Shown here: positions 1-5,188 of the stretch, one piece after another
Layout: the number at the start of each line of letters is the position of its first letter
How positions within the stretch are numbered: the first letter of the stretch is position 1
NCBI GenBank assembly: GCA_002384725.1
Contig: DGBF01000104.1
Span: forward strand, 1 to 5,188
Origin: Flavobacteriales bacterium UBA4011
GTDB taxonomy: Bacteria; Bacteroidota; Bacteroidia; Flavobacteriales_D; Crocinitomicaceae
Direction of reading: 5' to 3'
DNA length: 5,188 nt
Position numbers and translations under genes: made by a program
Notes under the pieces: model-generated
Seen by the model: the letters and a program-made list of their open reading frames with translations, nothing else
Told to the model about the DNA's origin: nothing
Databases searched by the model: none

Positions 1-57
1 TGTCTAGACAAGATTTTTCTAAAGCACTATCAACAGTTCTGTAACATCATCAGCTAA
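1..57 (+). other. Possible C-terminal tail of an upstream gene, cut by the window edge
   Basis: Two plus-strand frames are open from the left edge. Frame 1 runs to a TAA at 55-57 and reads CLDKIFLKHYQQFCNIIS. Frame 3 runs to a TAA at 42-44 and reads SRQDFSKALSTVL. Either could be the end of a gene lying mostly outside the window, and I cannot choose between them from so few codons. Neither is recognisable. The first ten bases, TGTCTAGACA, form a perfect palindrome, which may be chance. Confidence 0.2.
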
Positions 58-76
58 CGTGTAGAACGCCAGCCTA

Positions 77-256
77 ATGCACAACATGCCTGAGTCTGAG
101 CGGAAAGTCACTTGGAATAGGATCAAGAAAATGGAAGAAACGCAAACTTATTATTTCTTGTACGACACAGTTCTATCTGCGATAATCATTCACAAGAATA
201 AAATTTCAAATGAATTAAAGGAAGTTGATCAAATGTTGAAGAAGTACTTGAACTAA
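77..256 (+). CDS. Hypothetical small protein (59 aa)
   Basis: This is an open frame of 59 codons and a TAA stop. I do not recognise the product and assign no function. The protein is charged and lysine/glutamate-rich, with a hydrophobic patch in the middle (LYDTVLSAIII) and a probable amphipathic helix at the end (ISNELKEVDQMLKKYLN). It has no signal peptide and no known motif. The start is uncertain. ATG at 77 gives the longest form, ATG at 86 would remove three residues, and ATG at 131 has the best ribosome-site context (AGGA at 119-122, eight bases upstream) and would give a 41-residue protein. An in-frame TAG at 62-64 closes the frame upstream, so it is not the simple continuation of a larger gene unless there is a frameshift. 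It converges on the GH16 gene with no base between the two stop codons. Confidence 0.4.
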   Translation: MHNMPESERKVTWNRIKKMEETQTYYFLYDTVLSAIIIHKNKISNELKEVDQMLKKYLN

Positions 257-1840
257 TTATTCAGTAACTACTCTCTTCACTACCTTCTCTTCTCCAAAAT
301 AAACGACAACAAAATAAACGCCAGATTTCAAACTACTCACATCTATCCGTTCCGTTTTACTTTCCTGTTCAATTATCAGTTTCCCAAACACATCATAAAC
401 CGCCAAATTACTTGGCTCCACGTCCGAAGTAATAAAGATCACATCGTTTGCTGGATTCGGGAACACTTTCACTGAACTGCTTGAATCTGTTATTTCATCA
501 AGATTTACTCCATCCGCTTGATATACTTTCACATAATCGACAACCATTGCGCTCTCTGTGAAATTGGGATCTACTGCACCAGCAATTCCACCCATGGCCA
601 CATTCAACAAAATGAATTGATCTTCAAAGAAAGGCCACGTGCTTGCGTTTTTAACGGTTGGGTTGTAGGTGTAATATCCAACTCCATCAATCAAGAAAGT
701 AATTTGGTTGGCCGACCAGTTCATTGAGTATACATGAAAGTCATTGGCTAAGTCTGTCGTGAGGACACCACCATGATTTGGAAAACCAGCATGACAGCAA
801 GGCGTATGCAATGCACTGCCGATGTAATTGATATTTTGATTCGGGAAAATCCCATGCTCCATCATGTCAATTTCACCGCAATCTGGCCAACTTGTTGTAC
901 CATAAGTTGGGGCCCAAAAACCACCATTTTCGTTGATGTTTTTACCCAAAGTCCATATCGCTGGCCATGTTCCTGGTTCAACTGGAATTTTTGCACGTAC
1001 ATCTATTCTTCCGTAGGTAAAGGCAAACTTGGAATTCAATCGCGCCGAAGTATAATTTTTAATCAAATTTTGATCGTTGTACGTTTCGTCTTTCGCAACA
1101 ATATTCAGAAAACCAGAATTGTCTACAAATGAATTTTCTATGCGATCTGTGTAATGCTGTTCCTCGCTATTTGCCCAACCCACACCTGGAATAATCACTT
1201 GTGTTTGATGGTGCCAATTCATCGAATTTACGGGACCTGGTGTATTAAAATCATCTTCCCAAACCAAGTTCGTATACACCACATCCAACACATTTGGATT
1301 CACTATCGGAGAACCATCATCAATGTCGTCTAATAAATATGTTCCCGCTGCAGAAAAACCACCATCAATAAAAATGGTCAATTTATCATATACTCCAGTT
1401 GCACTCACTGGTGAACCATTTGATGTATAGGTTGCGTTCGCAAAATCAAATACTACGTTATTGGTCCAACCGGCCAAACCTGAAATATTCTGAATTACCT
1501 CTACATCAGGATTTGCGCCGTTCTCTAACTTAATCACGATGTTATGGGCGTTTGGATCAAACGAATAGAAGTTCAAAGAAATCGTATTCTGAAAATCTAA
1601 ATCAATTGAACTTTGCAGACTAACCGTAAAACCTTGCCACGACCATGATCCATCGTTATAAAACTGTCCAACATTATTTGAGGAATTGTCTGGGTCAACA
1701 TTATAAGAAAAACCAGATCCTGAAAATCCATTGAACGTCGAAGTTGAATTTGAAAAATCCATGGGTAATTGCTGCGCAAAAGATTGCAATGAAGCAAAAA
1801 ACAATACCATCAGTGCGCCTAAGAAATAATCTCTTTTCAT
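257..1840 (-). CDS. Secreted GH16 family beta-glucanase (laminarinase-type) with T9SS type A sorting domain
   Basis: This is a probable endo-beta-1,3-glucanase that hydrolyses laminarin-like glucans outside the cell. Residues 1-22 form a Sec signal peptide (charged MKRD, hydrophobic core, likely cleavage after SFA). Residues about 24-178 form a beta-rich domain I cannot assign; it may bind carbohydrate. The GH16 domain covers about 191-441. It shows the VWEDDFN opening (193-199), YTSARLNSKFAFTYGRIDVRA (263-283), GTWPAIWTLG (290-299), the active-site motif GEIDMMEHG (322-330), and HVYSMNWSANQITFLIDG (369-386). By family knowledge E323 is the nucleophile, D325 the assisting residue and E328 the acid/base; ExDxxE is the spacing of laminarinases, whereas lichenases have ExDxE. 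Residues about 456-527 are a T9SS type A sorting domain (KVFPNPA near 458-464, SGVYFVVV near 506-513, basic tail), which is normally removed after outer-membrane passage. An unusual Cys-Cys pair lies at 348-349. The start is supported by the signal peptide and the promoter element just upstream. The gene is complete. Exact substrate specificity is inferred. Confidence 0.95.
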   Translation of the reverse strand: MKRDYFLGALMVLFFASLQSFAQQLPMDFSNSTSTFNGFSGSGFSYNVDPDNSSNNVGQFYNDGSWSWQGFTVSLQSSIDLDFQNTISLNFYSFDPNAHNIVIKLENGANPDVEVIQNISGLAGWTNNVVFDFANATYTSNGSPVSATGVYDKLTIFIDGGFSAAGTYLLDDIDDGSPIVNPNVLDVVYTNLVWEDDFNTPGPVNSMNWHHQTQVIIPGVGWANSEEQHYTDRIENSFVDNSGFLNIVAKDETYNDQNLIKNYTSARLNSKFAFTYGRIDVRAKIPVEPGTWPAIWTLGKNINENGGFWAPTYGTTSWPDCGEIDMMEHGIFPNQNINYIGSALHTPCCHAGFPNHGGVLTTDLANDFHVYSMNWSANQITFLIDGVGYYTYNPTVKNASTWPFFEDQFILLNVAMGGIAGAVDPNFTESAMVVDYVKVYQADGVNLDEITDSSSSVKVFPNPANDVIFITSDVEPSNLAVYDVFGKLIIEQESKTERIDVSSLKSGVYFVVVYFGEEKVVKRVVTE

Positions 1841-1860
1841 AATAATTGATTCGTGTCATA

Positions 1861-1868
1861 CAAAAATA
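1861..1868 (-). promoter_or_regulatory. Probable -7 promoter element for the GH16 gene
   Basis: On the minus strand this reads TATTTTTG, a full match to the Bacteroidota -7 consensus TAnnTTTG. It lies 20 bases upstream of the GH16 start codon, which would leave a short 5' leader. I see no convincing -33 TTTG at the expected distance; only T-rich sequence is present there. No Shine-Dalgarno sequence lies between it and the start codon, as is common in this phylum. Confidence 0.5.
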
Positions 1869-1923
1869 AACTATTTTAGACAGAAAAACTTGTTCTTGTA
1901 TATTTTACTATAAGTCAGAGGTG

Positions 1924-2000
1924 GATTCAGGATTGGGGGGGTTAAATTAATTTGATTGCTTCCAAGAAATGAAGTTATAAACCCTGAATCTCCCAATCCT
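1924..2000. repeat. Imperfect inverted repeat arms in the divergent intergenic region
   Basis: GATTCAGG at 1924-1931 is the reverse complement of CCTGAATC at 1983-1990. The overlapping AGGATTGGG at 1929-1937 is the reverse complement of CCCAATCCT at 1992-2000. A third related copy, ATCCTGAAT at 2041-2049, is the reverse complement of 1925-1933. The two main pairs are in the wrong order to form one continuous stem, so this looks like repetitive or decayed sequence rather than a clean hairpin. It has no T-run and lies between divergent genes, so a terminator role is unlikely. Confidence 0.45.
1935..1941. repeat. Homopolymer tract of seven G
   Basis: There are seven consecutive G on the plus strand in an otherwise A+T-rich intergenic region. 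The tract lies about 95 bases upstream of the GH16 start codon and about 190 bases upstream of the DUF1800 start codon. Such tracts can change length by slippage or be miscounted by sequencing. No promoter element is visible right beside it. Confidence 0.6.
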
Positions 2001-2002
2001 CA

Positions 2003-2059
2003 AGTCCAAAGTCCTTCAGTCCTTCAGTCCTGGGTCTAAAATCCTGAATTCTTCAGTCC
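2003..2059. repeat. Short direct-repeat cluster (AGTCC / CTTCAGTCC)
   Basis: AGTCC occurs at 2003-2007, 2010-2014, 2018-2022, 2026-2030 and 2055-2059. The first four copies are spaced 7, 8 and 8 bases apart, and three copies have the longer form TTCAGTCC. The 8-base unit AGTCCTTC is perfectly tandem at 2010-2030. The cluster lies 75-130 bases upstream of the DUF1800 start codon. It could be a family of dispersed intergenic repeats, a set of binding sites for a regulator, or simple-sequence expansion. The sequence alone does not decide. Confidence 0.65.
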
Positions 2060-2110
2060 AAAATAAAAAGCAACCCATCCCAGAAATTTCTGTCTTTATA
2101 TGGAAAGTCC

Positions 2111-2118
2111 TATATTTA
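2111..2118 (+). promoter_or_regulatory. Candidate -7 promoter element for the DUF1800-DUF1501 operon
   Basis: TATATTTA matches seven of eight positions of the Bacteroidota -7 consensus TAnnTTTG. It lies 16 bases before the DUF1800 start codon. A weak TTTCTG at 2087-2092, 18 bases upstream, is the only candidate for a -33 element. The sequence between it and the ATG is A-rich with no Shine-Dalgarno motif. In A+T-rich DNA a match of this quality can arise by chance. Confidence 0.3.
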
Positions 2119-2134
2119 TAAAAACAATAGAAAA

Positions 2135-3781
2135 ATGGCATCATTAAACCCTTTCGTTGGAACCTTGGGGGGCCAGAAAGCTGCACATATGCTTCGCAGA
2201 GCGACTTTTGGTCCTCAAATTCAAGAAATTCAACTGTTTTCGACCTTAACAGCGGCAGCTGCATTTCAATTATTGATTACCCCGCAGATTGCTCCAGCTC
2301 TACCGATTGACTATTTGTCAGGAACAGATTGGGTGTCGCCGAATGTAAAAGATCCCAACCGAAATTCAGATACGCTTAGCAAATTTACAAGTGCTTGGTG
2401 GATGGACAGTATGCGTCTTTCAGGAGGTAATTTGACCGATCGAATGGTTTGGTTTTATCATACCCATTTTCCTTTGATTATTTCTCGTGTAGAAAACGAA
2501 CCTCAACTTTCTTTAGACTATTTGCGTCTACTGCGTTTTTATGCCTTGGGCAATTACAAAGATTTAGCAAGAGCCATTTGTATCGATAATGCCATGTTGA
2601 TTCATTTGGATGGTAAATTGAATGTAAAAGGGAATCCTCAGGAAAATTTCGGAAGAGAATTTCTAGAACTTTTCACTGTTGGAAAAGGAGATCAAGTAGG
2701 CCCTGATGATTATACCAATTTCACTGAAGTGGATGTGAAAGCCCTGACCAAAGTGCTGACTGGATGGAGTACAGATACTTCTTACCAAACGATTGATCCG
2801 ATAACGAATATTCCGACCGGAAAAGTAAAAGGTAATGGAACTATGTCATCACAGCATGATGTGAGCGATAAACTATTTTCAGCAGCATTCAACAATACAA
2901 CGATTCAAACAGCCAACGTTATTGGCGGAAACACAACTGTACAATCCGTTAATGATGAACTGGATGATGCGATTGATATGATTTTCGCTTCGCCTCACAC
3001 GGCTAAAAATATATGCAGAAGAATCTATCGTGAATTTGTCTATTTTGACATCACCCCGGAAATTGAAACAAATATAATTACTCCGCTTGCAGCGACATTA
3101 GAACAAAATAATTTTGACATTACTTCGGTACTGCAAGTTCTTTTTACCAGCGAGCATTTTTACGATTTAGACTCAGCTCCAACGGACGATAATAATGTTG
3201 GTGCAATCATAAAATCACCTGTCGATTTAATAATCGGAACCATACGTTTGTTTGAATTGGATATACCCGATAAAACAACAGATTTAGAAGACCATTACGA
3301 CATGTATCGAAAGCTAGTTCAGCAATTGGATCAGCAAGGTTTAGACTTTTTTGAGCCCTACGATGTTGCCGGATACGATGCCTACTTCCAAGTTCCGCAT
3401 TTTCAACGGTATTGGATTTCATCAAACTATCTAGCCAATCGTTACAAATTTTCTGAACTCTTGATCAATGGATTCGATAATAGCGCAGGTACTTCCTTGT
3501 TAAAATTGGATTTCCTTCAGTTTGTAGAAGACAAATGCACCGATCCAGGTAATTCCGTTTTGTTGATGCAAGAATTAGTGGAATGGATGATTCCAATTCA
3601 ACTGTCGACACAACGATTCGATTACTTTAAAGATGTCATTTTACTCGGCCAACTTCCAGCGGCAAACTGGACAGCTGAATGGCTCACATATGTCAATACA
3701 AACAATGACGCGATTGTTCGAGCACAACTAGATAATTTAGCGTTAGCAATGATGCAGTCACCAGAATATCAACTCTATTAA
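2135..3781 (+). CDS. DUF1800 domain-containing protein
   Basis: This is a complete 548-residue member of the DUF1800 family, whose biochemical role is not established to my knowledge. Family hallmarks appear in order: AAHMLRRATFGP (16-27) near the start, FYHTHF (107-112), ENFGREFLELFTVG (170-183), DVKALTKVLTGW (200-211), HDVSDKLF (241-248), ICRRIYREFVYF (293-304), SEHFYD (339-344), KSPVDLIIGTIR (360-371), WISSNYLANR (427-436) and a terminal SPEYQLY (542-548). The length is normal for the family and the domain fills almost the whole protein. I see no Sec or Tat signal peptide, membrane segment or T9SS tail, although many relatives are predicted to be exported. The ATG at 2135 is the only nearby in-frame start and places the RRATFG motif where the family expects it. 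The next gene, a DUF1501 partner, follows after 10 bases in the usual order, so the two are probably co-transcribed. A run of six G lies across codons 11-13. Confidence 0.93.
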   Translation: MASLNPFVGTLGGQKAAHMLRRATFGPQIQEIQLFSTLTAAAAFQLLITPQIAPALPIDYLSGTDWVSPNVKDPNRNSDTLSKFTSAWWMDSMRLSGGNLTDRMVWFYHTHFPLIISRVENEPQLSLDYLRLLRFYALGNYKDLARAICIDNAMLIHLDGKLNVKGNPQENFGREFLELFTVGKGDQVGPDDYTNFTEVDVKALTKVLTGWSTDTSYQTIDPITNIPTGKVKGNGTMSSQHDVSDKLFSAAFNNTTIQTANVIGGNTTVQSVNDELDDAIDMIFASPHTAKNICRRIYREFVYFDITPEIETNIITPLAATLEQNNFDITSVLQVLFTSEHFYDLDSAPTDDNNVGAIIKSPVDLIIGTIRLFELDIPDKTTDLEDHYDMYRKLVQQLDQQGLDFFEPYDVAGYDAYFQVPHFQRYWISSNYLANRYKFSELLINGFDNSAGTSLLKLDFLQFVEDKCTDPGNSVLLMQELVEWMIPIQLSTQRFDYFKDVILLGQLPAANWTAEWLTYVNTNNDAIVRAQLDNLALAMMQSPEYQLY

Positions 3782-3791
3782 GCAAAACATT

Positions 3792-5188
3792 ATGGATAGA
3801 AGAGAATTTGCACGATTGTCAGCTATGATTGGAACTGGCGCATTTTTAAAACTCAACGGTGTTCAGCTTCATGCTGCTCAACCGAACAATTTCCTGAAGG
3901 AAGTGGCCATGAAAAGCCTAAACGACCGTGTTTTGATTTTGATCGAATTACACGGTGGTAATGACGGTTTAAACATGGTGATTCCAATGGATCAATATGG
4001 AAATTATTACAATTTGAGACCAAATATTGCAATTCCGCAAACAGGTTCTCGACAATATATCCCATTGGATTTAACCCTTCCCGACAATAAAAAAGTCGGA
4101 CTTCATCCAGATATGACTGGGGCAAAAGCGATGTACGACAATGGTCACATGGCTTTGATTCAGAATGTGTCTTACCTTAATCACAACGGATCACATTTCC
4201 GCAGTCGTGATATCTGGCACATGGGTGTCGATTATGATGAGTACGAAAGTTCAGGATGGATGGGCAGATATTTAGAACATTATCATCCAGGTTATCCCTT
4301 AAACTATCCGAATCCGTCGAATCTAGATCCTTTGGCGATTGAAATTGGAACGGGTGTTTCTTTAGCGTTTCACCGTGATGAAGGAATTCCAGCCGGTTTA
4401 TCCATTCAAGATCCGAATGCATTTTACGATTTAATCAATAGTGTTGGTGTTGCTTCACCTGCTAACTTCCCAGATACACATGCTGGAGAAGAGATCGAAT
4501 ACATGATGCAAATCGAACAGCAATCAAACAATTATGCGGATCGATTGAAAAACGTATACAATGCCGGATCAAACTCTTCTACCGTTTATCCAACAACCTA
4601 TCCTTTCATCGCTCCGTCAGGCGCAATTGATAATCCTTTGGCACCACAATTGAAAATTATTGCTCGTTTGTTGAGCGGTGGAATCCAAACGAAAGTATTC
4701 TTGTGTAGAATCGGTGGTTTTGATACCCACGCCAACCAAGTGGAAACAACCAGCACTTCTATGGGAAGTCACGCTGCATTGATGTACCACATTTCGTCTG
4801 CGATGAAAGCATTCTACGATGATTTGCAAAACCAAAGCTTAGCCAACCGCGTTTTGTCCATGACGTATTCAGAATTTGGTCGCAGAGCGGCTTCAAATGC
4901 AAGTTATGGAACAGATCACGGAAACGCAGCACCAATGATGATTTTCGGAACCTGTCTGAACCCAGGCGTATATGGTGAAAATCCAGATTTGACCAATTTG
5001 CAAAATGGAAATATCCCAATGCAATACGATTACCGTCAAGTGTTTAGTTCTGTTGTCAAAGATTGGTTCCAAGCTTCGGATGAAGCAATAGACAAAGTGA
5101 AATTCGAGGATTATATCGATAACCGAATTGACTACATTCAATGTAAAGTACTGAGTGCTCCAGAGATATTCAAAGAGATCGGAAGAGC
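3792..5188 (+). CDS. DUF1501 domain-containing protein with Tat-type signal, truncated at the right end
   Basis: The frame has 465 codons and is still open at the window edge. The N-terminus MDRREFARLSAMIGTGAFL has a twin arginine (R3-R4), F6 and a weakly hydrophobic stretch, with possible cleavage near LHAAQ (26-30). This fits Tat export, which is usual for DUF1501 proteins. Family hallmarks follow: LIELHGGNDGLNMVIP (50-65), HNGSHFRSRDIW (131-142), GGFDTHANQ (308-316) and EFGRR with GTDHG (361-365, 373-377). The family is related in sequence to the alkaline phosphatase/sulfatase superfamily, and D311, H313, D375 and H376 are candidate metal ligands by analogy; the reaction is unknown. Nearly the whole domain is present, up to DYRQVFSSVVKDW (413-425). 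The missing end may carry a T9SS tail, which cannot be seen here. Residues 462-465 come from probable adapter sequence. The ATG lies 10 bases after the DUF1800 stop, without a Shine-Dalgarno sequence, which suggests an operon. Confidence 0.93.
   Translation, partial: MDRREFARLSAMIGTGAFLKLNGVQLHAAQPNNFLKEVAMKSLNDRVLILIELHGGNDGLNMVIPMDQYGNYYNLRPNIAIPQTGSRQYIPLDLTLPDNKKVGLHPDMTGAKAMYDNGHMALIQNVSYLNHNGSHFRSRDIWHMGVDYDEYESSGWMGRYLEHYHPGYPLNYPNPSNLDPLAIEIGTGVSLAFHRDEGIPAGLSIQDPNAFYDLINSVGVASPANFPDTHAGEEIEYMMQIEQQSNNYADRLKNVYNAGSNSSTVYPTTYPFIAPSGAIDNPLAPQLKIIARLLSGGIQTKVFLCRIGGFDTHANQVETTSTSMGSHAALMYHISSAMKAFYDDLQNQSLANRVLSMTYSEFGRRAASNASYGTDHGNAAPMMIFGTCLNPGVYGENPDLTNLQNGNIPMQYDYRQVFSSVVKDWFQASDEAIDKVKFEDYIDNRIDYIQCKVLSAPEIFKEIGR
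5176..5188 (+). other. Probable untrimmed Illumina adapter at the contig end
   Basis: The last 13 bases, AGATCGGAAGAGC, are identical to the shared start of the Illumina TruSeq adapters and stop exactly at the window edge. They are very likely sequencing artefact rather than genome. The DUF1501 frame should be regarded as genuine only to position 5175 (residue 461). Confidence 0.9.

Noticed and set aside
1..10. Perfect palindrome TGTCTAGACA at the left edge as a recombination or operator site
   Set aside because: A single 10-base palindrome at a window edge is weak evidence, and no partner site or associated gene is visible.
773..1132. Plus-strand open frame of 119 codons inside the GH16 gene
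   Set aside because: It lies antisense to the conserved catalytic domain, has no recognisable domain and an unlikely composition, and is best explained as a shadow of the GH16 gene.
257..1840. The GH16 gene as part of a polysaccharide utilisation locus
   Set aside because: No SusC/SusD pair, regulator or second carbohydrate enzyme is present in the window, so the claim cannot be supported.
1924..2000. A rho-independent terminator made from the inverted arms
   Set aside because: The arms do not form one continuous stem, the loop would be over 50 bases, there is no T-run, and the region lies between divergent genes where no terminator is expected.
2003..2059. A CRISPR array
   Set aside because: The units are only 5-9 bases with 2-3 base gaps, there are no spacers of 25-40 bases, and no cas gene is present.
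2016..2264. Minus-strand open frame of 82 codons across the DUF1800 start
   Set aside because: It overlaps the conserved N-terminus of DUF1800 and reads through the AGTCC repeats; its protein resembles nothing known.
4759..5141. Overlapping minus-strand open frames opposite the DUF1501 gene
   Set aside because: They are antisense to the conserved EFGRR/GTDHG region, overlap each other, and have no credible protein features.

Overview
The window looks like a piece of a Bacteroidota chromosome, most likely from the Flavobacteriales. The evidence is a secreted glycoside hydrolase ending in a type IX secretion (T9SS) sorting domain, A+T-rich DNA, start codons without a clear Shine-Dalgarno sequence, and a TAnnTTTG-type -7 promoter element upstream of the hydrolase. 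A member of the Crocinitomicaceae (Fluviicola-like) is possible, but this is only an impression from the style of the proteins.

Layout. Positions 1-256 hold a poorly defined left end: the last codons of an unknown upstream reading frame, then a possible 59-residue protein of unknown function. Its stop codon lies directly against the stop codon of the next gene. Positions 257-1840 (minus strand) encode a 527-residue secreted GH16 beta-glucanase of the laminarinase type, with a signal peptide, an unassigned N-terminal beta-rich domain, a catalytic domain with the GEIDMMEHG active-site motif, and a C-terminal T9SS type A sorting domain. Positions 1841-2134 are a divergent intergenic region with a probable hydrolase promoter, a G7 tract, inverted repeat arms and a cluster of AGTCC repeats. 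Positions 2135-3781 (plus strand) encode a complete DUF1800 protein. After a 10-base gap, a DUF1501 protein with a twin-arginine (Tat) type signal starts at 3792 and runs off the right end.

How the genes fit together. DUF1800 and DUF1501 genes commonly occur side by side, and the tight spacing here indicates one transcription unit. The biochemical role of the pair is not established to my knowledge. The hydrolase is transcribed in the opposite direction from the shared upstream region. It would be exported by Sec, carried across the outer membrane by T9SS, and would act on beta-1,3-glucans such as laminarin outside the cell. No SusC/SusD pair or other polysaccharide-utilisation gene is visible, so this is not demonstrably a PUL.

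The last 13 bases (5176-5188) are identical to the start of the common Illumina adapter. The right end is therefore very probably untrimmed adapter, and the final four residues read from the DUF1501 frame should not be trusted. Apart from the functionally unknown DUF1800/DUF1501 pair, I see no convincing undescribed system.
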